Positions 1-12,345 of a stretch of 64,000 nt of DNA are shown in pieces. How positions within the stretch are numbered: position 1 is the stretch's first letter; each line of letters begins with the position of its first letter. The stretch is from Panulirus ornatus (taxonomy: Eukaryota; Arthropoda; Malacostraca; Decapoda; Palinuridae). The notes under the pieces were generated by a model. That model saw only the letters and a program-made list of their open reading frames with translations. It had not been told where the DNA came from and made no database searches. Location of the stretch: positions 31,869,443-31,933,442 of the forward strand of contig NC_092225.1 in the NCBI RefSeq assembly GCF_036320965.1, in the 5' to 3' direction. The position numbers and the translations under genes were made by a program.

Positions 1-1376
1 GGTGGCTCCTGGCCTCCCCACCAACACCACCTCTCATGAACGACATGGTGGACCTGGTGTAGTAAGCTGCTACACCAGCAAGCTGTGGGGCTACTGGTCA
101 GGTATACCGTGCTCATCTCTGACACCCACCATGATCCCACCACCGTCTCTGCCCTGCCCATACCACCAAGTATCGCATGCAAACAAAATAAGATTTTTTG
201 ACATAAATGGATTTTATGAGCTTAAATCCTTTGTTGGTGGAATCAAGCAGATCCACTGATACACACGCTCACCCGCTTGCATACACATATTAAAAATCAA
301 GTAATGCTCAGTTGTTTATATAAGATTTTTTTTTCCTCTGAAAAGTTTCCCTTTCCCTGTGTGAGAGTGGCACATCTGTTACCGCCTCACGCAGAAACGG
401 GCAAAATCGGCTGCCTCGATGTGGGAAGTTGGAAACCGTCTTTAAGGCGTTACCCAACCTTTTCGTTGTATAAGTTCGCCTTTAGTGTGGAATACCAGAC
501 TACGAATACTAGGTTTGATCATTCTTGACTCGGATACGTGAGGTCAAGACAGATACTGTACACCCTTGTAAGATGAGCAGGAGTTGTGTGTTGTAGCGAG
601 GCCGCAACTGGAAGTAGTCGGCAGAGGGGAGTAGGACCCAGACGAAATATGTGCCTGTCGCTCTGCGTGGAAACATCCCAGGTGATGAGGATGGACACAG
701 CTCTCACGAGCAGCGAGGCTCACACAAACTCGGGAAGAATAGAAATGTGGGCAGGAGGGAAAGCTGCCTGTGCTGTACAAGTCACGTACGTACATCGTCG
801 GTTTCAAGGCGACTGAACAGTATACCGGACCTCATCATGTGGCGTCTGCTGCTTGATAATGACAACTTAACTTGTTTGGATCATACTGAGTAATAGTTAA
901 GTATGTGCAACAGCTACACGGCCTCTCTCGCAGTCCTTATGAGGCACGACGAAAATTCAGTTTAGATATAGAATGTACGTGCAGGTAATTTTGTCTGCTG
1001 GTGTATTTTGGTGGAAGAGTAGATTTCGGATCCTTCTGCCCTACGCCCCATTGTTGGTTCATTTTTCTTCTTTAGGTATTATTTTTTCCCCTCTCCAGAG
1101 CTGGCTGCTTGTATGCCTACATCACTAGCTAGACCACGCAATACTGGACAAGCTGCTGCGTCACACGAGTACTGTGTGGCCATTGGCAACTCGAGTGTGG
1201 GCCGCTTTGATAACTTTCCCTACACCTCGAAGCTTTGGAACTCTAACCTTTTGTGTCTTTCTCAATCCCCATAACGTGGCAGATTTTAAAAGAGTTTTTT
1301 CGCTTCTAAGATTCGTAAAAACTTTCCTACTATCCTCTTTTTTTTCTTTTCAGTAACCTCTTTATACTTAAGTACA

Positions 1377-1435
1377 GGCCCGGCCTTGATTTGGACTGTT
1401 TGTCTGTGACTGGAGCCTCAAAGTGAAAAGAAAAC
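1377..1435 (+). repeat. small dispersed repeat, copy 1
   Basis: The pattern GGCCTTgATttGGACT..TTGTC.gTGACT.GAGCCT..AA, ending in an A-rich tail, recurs at 30711-30766. The two copies are about 75-80% alike by eye. Family unknown. Confidence 0.5.
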
Positions 1436-1905
1436 AAACTTTGGGCGGTAGAATAGGACTACCTTTAAGGGTCAGGTCAGAGGTCAGATAGTCATACCCA
1501 AGTTTAGTGGTGCTGGAGAGGTTAAAATCGTAACGTGAAGGATAGTGATATTGATGATGGTCACCTCCTCAGTAGCATGACGTAGGCACGGTGTAGGCTG
1601 GATGTGTGACGCCTGCTCACGAATTTTTTGAACCGATTCCACACGTTAGACTCAAGACTTCCTTTGTCATAAGTTATTCTGTGATTGGTACAGTGTACAG
1701 GATGTATAATTTGTAACTCCCTATTTTAAGATATTTATTATTGTCTTGTTTTTCTATCGATTGTATTTAAACAAATGAAGATTACTTAGTATATATTGAG
1801 GCTTTTATTCATGTACTCATCCCTCTTCCATATATACTCCGGCATTTTCAAGACATATTCCTGGACGAACAGGAATGTTTAGCCTCTCGTGAGTTCAGTT
1901 TGGAC

Positions 1906-1983
1906 ATTGTTAAAATTGTTAAGAGTATGGTAAATTCTTTCCTCATTGTTAAAATTGTTAAGAGTATGATAAATTCTTTCCTC
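1906..1983. repeat. 39-bp tandem duplication
   Basis: Two 39-bp units (1906-1944 and 1945-1983) differ at one base (atgg versus atga). Near identity implies a recent duplication. Confidence 0.9.
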
Positions 1984-2074
1984 CAGTCCTTCAAGTTTAC
2001 ATTTGTTTCGATCGATTTCTTATTGTAAAGATAATCGAATATGTGTCTAGTCCGTGAGGCTAGTCACAGGTACG

Positions 2075-2077
<3 letters not shown>

Positions 2078-2125
<48 letters not shown>
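2078..2125. repeat. (GT)n microsatellite
   Basis: Uninterrupted GT dinucleotides, about 24 units. Confidence 0.97.
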
Positions 2126-2126
<1 letters not shown>

Positions 2127-2352
2127 TAGATATGATATCTTGTTATTGACACTGACTTACTCATGTATTTGATTTTTGCAGGTTCCGTAGCACTGGCCAT
2201 CACAGCAGACCCCTGAGTGGTGAGTGCATGTGACAGTTGTTTTTTGTACATCTTGAAGTTGTGGCCATGATTTAGGTGTTAATGGAGAGAGAAGTTGAGA
2301 CGTGGCCGCAGGTGAGGAAAGTTGTTGTTGTGGACGGCCCAAGGTGTTGTGT

Positions 2353-2437
2353 CATAACTCGGTCCATGTCATGAGTCACTCATAACCAGATCCATGTCAT
2401 GAGTCGCTTATAACCGGGCTCCGTGTCATGAGTCATG
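2353..2437. repeat. 28-bp tandem repeat, 3 units
   Basis: Three units of the form cataacC.g.tCCaTGTCATGAGTCaCt at 2353, 2381 and 2409, increasingly diverged. Each carries the palindromic core TCATGA. Confidence 0.8.
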
Positions 2438-3957
2438 CACGCAACTACAGACACTAACCAGGACCATGTCATGACCCTCAAGGGTCAGGTCAAAGATCAC
2501 GCCGTCGTGCCTAAGGGTCGAGCTGTCGTGCATGAAGGCCGCACCATCATTGTTGGTGGGGGTTAAGTATGTGTCAGTAGCTCACCAAAATAGAAATATA
2601 AGTTGTAAGTCAGAAAGTGTCGTAACATGAGGTTTACATGTGATGTGGATTAACTGTTTGTTACCTAAGTGGGAAACTTCTGATACATATTTTTTCCATA
2701 TATTTATAAACTAGCAAATGACATTAACCAGAGGAATGTACACCACATGGAGTCCCAGTAGGAACTTTTGTTCAGTGGTATGTTTATTGGATAACAATTT
2801 CCGAATGTGTTTACATGTGGTGTAGTGGCCGTGCTCGTGCGTATGTGGTCATGGTATACCAGCTGGAGGAGCAGAGAGGCAGCGTGCCACGCTCCCAGCA
2901 GCCTATCGTGCTCGTGCAAATGACTGCCCTTCACCCTAAACTCTCCCCATTTCCCTCTCTACCGTATGATACGCCCAGTGGAGGGTTTAACGTAATTAAA
3001 TTGGTATTAAGTTTTTAGCGCGTCATATTGAAACATCCTGACTGTGAATGGGAGCATTAACACATCTATGTATACACTATGTTTTTATGGTCTCGCAATC
3101 CGTGGATGGTGTGCTTTTGACACGTTTTGCAAATGTATGATATCAGAGTAGACGACGTAATATATGTGGGTGATTTATTGCTGGTTTAGATCTACATCAT
3201 CAAGTGGATCCATTGGTGGTGTGAGGTGGCCGTCATTGGCTTAGCTTTTCCCCTCGACTTACGTATTCATCCCCAGGTGGTGAGATGACGATGATAGAGT
3301 GGACGGAGGATTTACTTAATGCTAAATCATGTGTCATGATGATATATGTTGACGACACACACTTGTGAGTGAAAGGCTTTAATATTTTTCATAACGCGAC
3401 GCTTACTCTCCACTTGCTCATATCTTGATTATTTTTGATTTAGGTATTAGAAACTTGGAAAGATATTTGCTAATGTATTGTATGTTATTTTATGTAATAA
3501 TTGTTAACCGTCAAGACCAATGTGTGGGTGGTAAGGAATATACAGGAATACTTACAAGTTTGGGTTAACCCGTTGTACCATCAGTCCAAGCTCTTCGCTC
3601 TTCATCGTCTTTCGTACGTTGTTATTTTCCTTGTTATATCATGTCTACTTGTATTTTTCTTGGCTTCTATTCCCTCCCAGTTGGTCACTGTATGTCTGGT
3701 AGTGGTCCATAATTAAGAATAGTGGTTGACCTCATCCGTTGGGCAGCACCTGTAATGCTACCGTGTATGTATGTCCGACTTGCGACACCTTCTTGGCGTT
3801 ACTAAGAGCTTTTCGTCAGAGAGGACGAGTGTCGCATTTGTTGATACTGAACGGTGTATGGTAGGGGTTTGATGGCCATATGTATCTGCCAGTCTGGCGA
3901 GGAGTGTCTCCATAATGCTGGTGGGCAGTGAGTCACTCAGCCAAGATTTCTTGGGAA

Positions 3958-3959
<2 letters not shown>

Positions 3960-4025
<66 letters not shown>
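3960..4025. repeat. (GT)n microsatellite
   Basis: About 33 perfect GT units. It creates an artefactual poly-CV reading frame. Confidence 0.97.
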
Positions 4026-4028
<3 letters not shown>

Positions 4029-4152
4029 AAGGGTTCCAGAGAATGTCATCATGCGGTAGCTGCTAATGATATAAAAAATTTACCCGATATTGCACTAGGA
4101 ATGTTTCCGTATGGCAATAGAGGGAGATACAAATATAGTGGACGTGGATGGC

Positions 4153-4155
<3 letters not shown>

Positions 4156-4219
<64 letters not shown>
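4156..4219. repeat. (TA)n microsatellite at LINE 3' tail
   Basis: Perfect TA array followed by (TTTA)n, directly abutting the 3' end of a minus-strand LINE tail. Confidence 0.97.
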
Positions 4220-4752
<533 letters not shown>

Positions 4753-6031
4753 CGCTGTCTCCCGCGTTTGCGAGGTAGCGCAAGGAAACAGACGAAAGAA
4801 ATGGCCCAACCCACCCCCATACACATGTATATACATACGTCCACACACGCAAATATACATAAATACACAGCTTTCCATGGTTTACCCCAGACGCTTCACA
4901 TGCCTTGATTCAATCCACTGACAGCACGTCAACCCCGGTATACCACATCGCTCCAATTCACTCTATTCCTTGCCCTCCTTTCACCCTCCTGCATGCTCAG
5001 GCCCCGATCGCACAAAATCTTTTTCACTCCATCTTTCCACCTCCAATTTGGTCTCCCTCTTCTCCTCGTTCCCTTCACCTCCGACACATATATTCTCTTG
5101 GTCAATCTTTCCTCACTCATTCTCTCCATGTGCCCGAACCATTTCAAAACACCCTCTTCTGCTCTCTCAACCACGCTCTTTTTATTTCCACACATCTCTC
5201 TTACCCTTACGTTACTTACTCGATCAAACCACCTCACACCACACATTGTCCTCAAACATCTCATTTCCAGCTCATCCATCCTCCTGCGCACAACTCTATC
5301 CATAGCCCACGCCTCGCAACCATACAACATTGTTGGAACCACTATTCCTTCAAACATACCCATTTTTGCTTTCCGAGATAATGTTCTCGACTTCCACACA
5401 TTCTTCAAGGCTCCCAGAATTTTCGCCCCCTCCCCCACCCTATGATCCACTTCCGCTTCCATGGTTCCATCCGCTGCCAGATCCACTCCCAGATATCTAA
5501 AACACTTCACTTCCTCCAGTTTTTCTCCATTCAAACTCACCTCCCAATTGACTTGACCCTCAACCCTACTGTACCTAATAACCTTGCACCTATTCACATT
5601 TACTCTTAACTTTCTTCTTTCACACACTTTACCAAACTCAGTCACCAGCTTCTGCAGTTTCTCACATGAATCAGCCACCAGCGCTGTATCATCAGCGAAC
5701 AGCAACTGACTCACTTCCCAAGCTCTCTCATCCCCAACAGACTTCATACTTGCCCCTCTTTCCAAAACTCTTGCATTCACCTCCCTAACAACCCCATCCA
5801 TAAACAAATTAAACAACCATGGAGACATCACACACCCCTGCCGCAAACCTACATTCACTGAGAACCAATCACTTTCCTCTCTTCCTACACGCACACATGC
5901 CTTACATCCTCGATAAAAACTTTTCACTGCTTCTAACAACTTGCCTCCCACACCATATATTCTTAATACCTTCCACAGAGCATCTCTATCAACTCTATCA
6001 TATGCCTTCTCCAGATCCATAAATGCTACAT

Positions 6032-6036
<5 letters not shown>
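4753..6036 (-). mobile_element. RTE-like LINE copy A, 5'-truncated, short tail
   Basis: A minus-strand reverse transcriptase frame (about 6036 to 4929) is open throughout. It shows motif A ([17 protein letters not shown]), motif B ([20 protein letters not shown]), the catalytic motif C FADDTALV, and the family C-terminus [19 protein letters not shown] with [15 protein letters not shown]. It stops at 4929 and is followed by the short-form tail to 4753. The 5' end is cut just before motif A, exactly at a (TA)n array, so endonuclease and RT fingers are missing. The intact frame suggests recent insertion. The frame before motif A is encoded by TA repeat and flank and is not element sequence. Confidence 0.88.

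Positions 6037-6111
<75 letters not shown>
6037..6111. repeat. (TA)n microsatellite at LINE 5' junction
   Basis: Perfect TA array abutting the truncated 5' end of LINE copy A. Confidence 0.96.
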
Positions 6112-6115
<4 letters not shown>

Positions 6116-6847
6116 TGGCCTCTGAAAATGTCGAGACAGTACCATGTATATAGTTTGGCCTCGGTGAAGAAAATAAACATGTGGAAAGGCAGCGGATGAG
6201 CATATATTTTAGCGGAAATGGGTGTGGGAGGGGCAGGCAGGAGTCGAACGGGAAACTTAGGTGGGATATATGACCCTCGCTAGGGTGGAGGAGCTGTGAC
6301 CCGGGCCGACTTGGCGGGTCAGCTGCTGGAGTGTGTGGACTAGTTGCCTGTTGAGAAAGTGGCTTACTCCACCAGATGGTGGAACAACCTGGCTACTGGA
6401 ATGAGTGGACTGAGCGAATGGATACCTCTGCTCGTAGCTGGTGGAGTGTGTGAACAGGTTGGATACCTCCACGGGCAGAAGTTGGTAGAGGGAGTGGCTT
6501 CATCAGAGGGTTGGGTTGCAAGATGCCTGGGCGAGTGGTTGGTTGCAAGACTTATGTGGAGGGATGCACTGGTGGATATGTAGGCGAGTGGGTGAGTGAA
6601 AGAATGCGAGAATGTAGCAGTGGATCGATACTTGAACATAAAGCCAGACTGGGCCAACCTCACTTCCGGGCACGGCTGAAGAACCACCCGACCGCCACCG
6701 GTCGGTCGACCGGCCCTCGTCTGTCTGACGCCACCTTCCTCACGACTTACCGACGACCGCCCGCCACACGCCAGAACCAGTGTGGGGCAACACCCGTCAC
6801 CCTTCCTCGTGCGCTTCGTCTCCTTCACTGTCTTCCACTTTCTCTGA

Positions 6848-6849
<2 letters not shown>
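6112..6849. other. no recognisable gene
   Basis: Several 70-150 codon frames on both strands are not recognised and have no conserved pattern. The stretch 6660-6790 is richer in CpG than its surroundings. Confidence 0.5.
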
Positions 6850-6930
<81 letters not shown>

Positions 6931-6936
6931 TTTTTT
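6850..6936. repeat. (TA)n followed by poly(T)
   Basis: About 32 TA units then about 23 T, the same composite as at 4653-4752 but with no LINE sequence next to it. Confidence 0.95.
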
Positions 6937-7222
6937 CTTCTCTCGCCTTAAGATTCGTTTGAGAGTCGGAGCCGTAGATCTAAATTTGATTGTGTGCGAT
7001 TAAATTCATCAGACTTCAAGATGAATCAAGTCCTTAGTGATGTCAGCATGTCTTATGATTGTTGACGTTTGTTACAAGTGGATAGTGGAAGTAATGTCAC
7101 TCCTCACTAAGCTAAAAGAGAGACATTTCCATTTACTGGCAAATATCTCTAATCTTAGGATTATGTTGTGTGTCTATGGCATAAGCATTTTCTGTTCATT
7201 TTGTTAACATATGGTCCATCTT

Positions 7223-7224
<2 letters not shown>

Positions 7225-7275
<51 letters not shown>
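7225..7275. repeat. (GT)n microsatellite
   Basis: About 25 GT units. Confidence 0.96.
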
Positions 7276-7277
<2 letters not shown>

Positions 7278-8078
7278 ATTTCACTGAAGCCGTGTGCACA
7301 ACGTAATGATTAGTGACACTTCTTAATAACAAAATGTTTAAATTGGAAGTGAAATATACTTTTGTATGGCGTCATGTGTGACCCCCTCAAGTAGTGGTTG
7401 TTGTATTAGTTATCATATTGCTGGTTGGGGGAATTATACTGACTAGGCGTCAGCCAACATATTAACTACTTGTTGTGAGTTACAGTGTGATTGTGGTAGT
7501 GGTAGAGGGCAGAATGTTTATGTGCCAGTTGCTGTTGACGTGAGGGTGTGTGTTGGTGCTGGGGTAGTGAGTGGTAAGGACAGTGAGGGAAGGCTGGTGG
7601 CGGTGGTGTGGTGGGGAGGGACGCCGACGGCCGAGTTCATTGAGCGTATTAGTGCAGCAGGGGGAGAATTGTGGGTGTGTGTGTGGCTGGGACGACCCTC
7701 CGTGGTACATGCAGCAGCAGCAGCAGCACGCGGCGACGCTGTCGTTGGTCCCTCCCCCCCGTTATTATTGGTTGATACCGTGGGCCCACCCCAGCCGCCC
7801 GTCATGGTCCCCACAGTGCGGGGTGGGGCTCAGTGTCAAGGTCTTGCCTCCAGCACATACTACAGACCGCCTAGTGACGAGGGCACTACCGGACACCCCG
7901 CTATGAACTTAGGGAAAAGGTCCGTGTTTGGCCTTTATGTCAGGGTTGGTGGCCACGGCAGATACGGGAAAATGCTGAAGTAGAGGAGGTGGAAATATTT
8001 ATTAAGATGTTCAGTTCAGAATAGAGATCGACACACGCACTCAAACACCACATTTACGCGGACGCTTAAACCCAGACA

Positions 8079-8080
<2 letters not shown>

Positions 8081-8109
<29 letters not shown>
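8081..8109. repeat. (GT)n microsatellite
   Basis: About 14 GT units. Confidence 0.95.
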
Positions 8110-9583
8110 GTGCAGGTGAGACACGAGACGCTCCCCCCATATACAATGACGACCAGTTTCCCCAGTATGCTAAGTAGAGTAGCACCGTAAGCCTAGTGGA
8201 CCTCCTGCTGCTGTCGGTATAGTTTGTTCTGCTCTGGTGTAACATGTTGTCCCTCCCCCAGCATCACCTGCTCTCTTGCTCATGTCACCAACCCTCTGTC
8301 TGACATCTGTGGTGTCGGTATACAGTCTGTCTTTCCTGCCATCAGGTTCTCCCGTACGTGTGGTCACTCATCATTTTCCAGTGACTCTTCTTTGTACCTT
8401 CTCATCTTTCACCGATTTTACCCCAGACGAGTTATAAAGTAAGGAAATGATAATATGGTTCTTGACGTCATTTTAACTTGGTATTTTCTTTCATACCAAA
8501 TTACGGAGGTAGCTTGTTGCGGCGGTATCTGCTGGTTTACTGTATTAGTGTACTGTATCTTCGCACATGTAAATATATGCCGCACACATATCTCATTACT
8601 ATTCTGTACCGTCATACTTTGTTCTCTCCTGCAGATCTTCGTATTCCATGCTTGTACTTATATTGCAACCGTTCAAGTTTTACACCACTGTCAAATATAT
8701 AGTTGCTCTTATGTTTTTTTTCTACAGTTCCTCCTCTCCACTCATACATATTCTTGGTTATCAATGTCCTTTGATTTCCTTCATATTGATATCTCAGTCA
8801 TTATGTATCATACTTTCTTAACCTACTTACTCACTCATATACGTTATTGGTACGCCTTCCGCTTCTCTGGTGCCCCGTTCATTCGTTACCAAACATATTT
8901 ACATTTTTACACAGTCCGTTCGTGCTCTTATTCTCTTTTCACCCACGTTGTTCGTGAGGCAGCTAGTTTACCCCGTTCACCCAGTACCTTGGTCCGTATA
9001 GCACTTGGTGTGGGATGCCTGGCTATACATTTCTTCAGGAGTAGTCTTATTATCCTTCCTAACCCCCCACCCTTGTCCGCGTGTTGCACCATCCTCCCGT
9101 GTTCACACCACATTGATGTAGTGTTTCGGACGCCCTGGAGGAGTATCCTTGAGCCTTTTTGTTTACCAGGACAAATAAACATGGCTAAAAACTGTAGGAG
9201 TGAACCCGGATGACTTACGGTTTCCTCTTTGGGTGGGGTGCTTGACGTTATCCGGGGGTGACTTCGCTTTTTGAACTTGTGCGGGAAGGTGTCTCCTACA
9301 TTTGTTGTGTGACAGCTTTACGTAATGCTTAATAACCTTTATTTCATGTTTACCCCCGGATTTGCTCGGTAGGTAGCCTTGTAGGGGTGGCTTGAGCCCG
9401 GTAACCAGCGTACTCATGGCAACCTGTTCTGCCGTATGTTGTGTATAACGTTCCCCTGCAGGTGGCTCGGCTCACTGTCCACAAGCTGGCCTATCAAGTC
9501 TCCTGCACTGGTTGACAGGTTGAAAAACTATAGGGACAGATACAGTGTGTGCTCTTCCATTACGTCAGAATTATCCAACATAG

Positions 9584-9584
<1 letters not shown>
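8110..9584. other. no recognisable gene
   Basis: A 252-codon + frame (8455-9213) exists, but its product is Cys/His/Ser/Phe-rich without domain pattern, so I do not call it a gene. Confidence 0.5.

Positions 9585-9632
<48 letters not shown>
9585..9632. repeat. (CA)n microsatellite
   Basis: About 24 CA units. Confidence 0.96.
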
Positions 9633-9635
<3 letters not shown>

Positions 9636-9941
9636 TGATAGATTGATAGATTGATATAATGTGAATGATCGTTGCACTGTTTGTAATTCGACAACTTCAC
9701 TTGCCTTATGGAATGTTGTTATTACACAGTAATGTAATCTGGGAAGTATAGAGTTTTGAAGAGTGTGATGATAGGTTTTATCTCCATTATCTTAAGGTTC
9801 ACAGAGTCATTTCTCATGTTTATCTCAAGGTTCACACAGTCATTTCTCTCATGTTTTTAGGATGAGGAAATGGTTGGTCAGTTGTGCATGCTGACGGTAA
9901 TGTTAGCAGACTAACTAATCTGTGTCAGTTTTCTTCCCTGT

Positions 9942-9945
9942 TGCT

Positions 9946-9976
<31 letters not shown>

Positions 9977-9981
9977 ATGAT
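9942..9981. repeat. (TGC)n(TGA)n trinucleotide repeat
   Basis: Six TGC units pass into about eight TGA units. Confidence 0.9.
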
Positions 9982-10429
9982 ATTGTAAGGGTTAGAGGAC
10001 CTTTAGAAGCATCGTAAGGTTTTACTAAGTTAGAGTATGTTTATGTACAGTATTATGTTATTGTATTGCTTTATATCCCTCCTAATGAAGCATATCAAAA
10101 TCTCGGGTAAATACATTAATGTCAGGGTTCCTCAAGGTCTTGATCGATGTCCAGTTGTGGTCCGCCTTCTACACATAACGTGCAACTCTGATTATCATTT
10201 ACTCACTCGACCAACATTTGGTGTGTGTTTATATCTTAAGATATTACTGTGAGACACAGCAGAGGTACAAGTGCAGTTGTGATATTTATGAAGATGTAGC
10301 TTTATCTTGCCCGTATATATGTATCTTTTTCTGACTCCTTTAAAACCGTTGTCTTATTAGTAGAAGTTTGTGTCTACTGCAGCAGTGGAAGGTGAACCTT
10401 TCTCTTATAACAGAGTGGAGTCTGGGGGA

Positions 10430-11070
10430 TGTTGCCTCTGGTCTTGTGTATGGGAGTCTGCTAGATGCTCCTCCCCTGCCGCCGGGGATCACCTACAGCG
10501 AGTAAGTTGATGCATGTGTGGCCGGAGCAAGCAGGTGTATTGCGTGTACCCCTGCTGCAGCATCCAGCCTGGCTACTCCTGCTGGAGCGTCCAGCCTGGC
10601 TACTCTAGCAGGAAGGTCTCTGACCGGCCTGCAGCACTTCCGCCAGCACATTTCGTGTAGCAGGTGGAAGGTGGGAATGTGAGATTTGCTGGAAGTATAA
10701 GAAAAGCAGGAGACTTGTCTGCGGGAGAGTGTTAACCTGTTTACCAACAGGGGAGTTACTTGGTTTGTTGGAAGACGGACGCCCTGTGTACCTCAGGACG
10801 GTACATGGGCACTGTCGGCTTTGCAGGGGGTTGCAGCCTCTATAGTTACCATACTAGGTGTGTTACCTCCTGTATACTTACGGAGGGAGAGACGTACCCA
10901 CGCGTACACAGAGGTCTTCTCACCCAGGAGACCGGGAGGCGAGCGGCGAGGAACGGGCCGGTCTGAGACCCGGTGTGTACGCTTGTGAACAATGGGCCTT
11001 GAGAACGCGGACGAGGGTACGCTTGTGGATAATATTCAGGGAGGAAGATCGACATGTTCGACACTGCGCC
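10430..11070. other. CpG-richer stretch, possible promoter or noncoding exon region
   Basis: CpG dinucleotides cluster around 10470-10640 and 10890-11040, against a CpG-poor background. A good donor-like site (cga|gtaagt) lies near 10500. The (GA)n arrays at 11247 and 11569 follow. This is only compositional evidence for a 5' regulatory region of beta-spectrin 11 kb downstream. Confidence 0.25.
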
Positions 11071-11243
11071 TGAACATACATGACCTTTAGAACCCACGAC
11101 GTGAACATCTTCACTCACACAATAACTTCACGAACGTGGCTCGCTGGTGGTGGTGGTGGTGGGGGATTGTGTGTGATGCGTAGCGCTACCCTTAAGTCCC
11201 TCCTCCAGGCCTGACACCACCCCCGCACACCGTGCTTCCTGCT

Positions 11244-11246
<3 letters not shown>

Positions 11247-11322
<76 letters not shown>
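11247..11322. repeat. (GA)n microsatellite
   Basis: About 38 perfect GA units. Confidence 0.97.
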
Positions 11323-11327
<5 letters not shown>

Positions 11328-11567
11328 GCACAGTGTATAGTTATAGGAATGAGCCATCACTAGAAAAATGGACGATCTTATTGCTTCCCAGGTTGATAAG
11401 ATAAAGGGGGTGTTGCCAGACTAGCCATAGTGGTGGGTGATTATGACAACGATATGTTTGTGGAGAGGAGTGTGTTCTTTATTGTATGTGTGTCATGTAT
11501 GTTTGTAGGTGTGAGGGAATACTTGTTTACAAGTATCTTCGACGAAACTCATGAGGCCGGCTGGCGT

Positions 11568-11568
<1 letters not shown>

Positions 11569-11639
<71 letters not shown>
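11569..11639. repeat. (GA)n microsatellite
   Basis: About 35 perfect GA units, same strand sense as the array at 11247. Confidence 0.97.
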
Positions 11640-11641
<2 letters not shown>

Positions 11642-11718
11642 TGTCTTCCTGTTTTTGTGTATGTTTTATTTATATCCGCGTCAGAGTGTGGGAGTGCATG
11701 GGAAAAGTTGGGTGTAGC

Positions 11719-11720
<2 letters not shown>

Positions 11721-11774
<54 letters not shown>
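11721..11774. repeat. (GT)n microsatellite
   Basis: About 27 GT units. Confidence 0.97.
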
Positions 11775-11776
<2 letters not shown>

Positions 11777-12059
11777 AAGGCTTGTGGTGGGTGGCGGCCA
11801 CGTGCGTGTTGTACGATCAATAGAACTGTATGAGCGGTGTGCACGTGTGGGGTTGCCAGGCCGCCCTCTGCATAACCCTCTTGTGGGCCAGACATGTCGG
11901 GGGGGAGGCTCACTGTCTCTCCCGCCCACGTCTGCCGCATATCCCCCCACCACCACCATGCGTGGCTGTGATCCACCTTAACCTTATCATTCCATCACAA
12001 CCCTTCAGTCTCTTGTGGATGCTCGCCTGACACACTCACTTGTTTCTTATATGTCAAGT

Positions 12060-12345
12060 ATATGTCTTCCTTCCTGCAGTTTCACAAGTGTAACCCTCAC
12101 CCCTCACCCTGCAAGTGTACCCCCGAGCGCTCCACAGTTGACTGGTTGTAACTACATCCCCAAGCGGGCCGTCCACAAGTGACGTGTACCTCGCACCCCT
12201 CACCCTGCACGTGTACCCCCAACCGATCCGCTACTGACAAGTGTGCCTGACGCCCCCACCCTCATCCTGCAACTGTACTTCCCGAACGGTCCACTACTCA
12301 CAGGTGTACCTGACACCCCTCACCCTGCAGCTGTACCTTCCAGCC
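12060..12345. repeat. degenerate C-rich tandem repeat, about 4 units
   Basis: The core CaCCCCTCACCCTGCAaGTGTACC.CC recurs about every 60-100 bp (near 12100, 12200, 12265 and 12320), each followed by a g.CCgtCCaCtact-like segment. Old, diverged minisatellite; no coding function seen. Confidence 0.7.

Larger units (their letters stand above)
1..4155. other. no recognisable gene; upstream flank
   Basis: No open frame here resembles a known protein and none exceeds about 85 codons except those made by dinucleotide repeats. It holds a (GT)n run, two short tandem repeats described separately, and one copy of a small dispersed repeat near 1,377. It may be upstream noncoding exon or intron sequence of beta-spectrin, or intergenic. 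Confidence 0.6.

Noticed and set aside
7522..7983. A 153-codon frame rich in Gly, Val and Ala
   Set aside because: No recognisable motif, overlaps other frames of equal length on both strands, and contains a small GCA repeat.
8455..9213. A 252-codon + frame in the upstream region
   Set aside because: Low-complexity Ser/Cys/His/Phe-rich product with no domain, repeat or neighbour support; could be chance in T/C-rich sequence.
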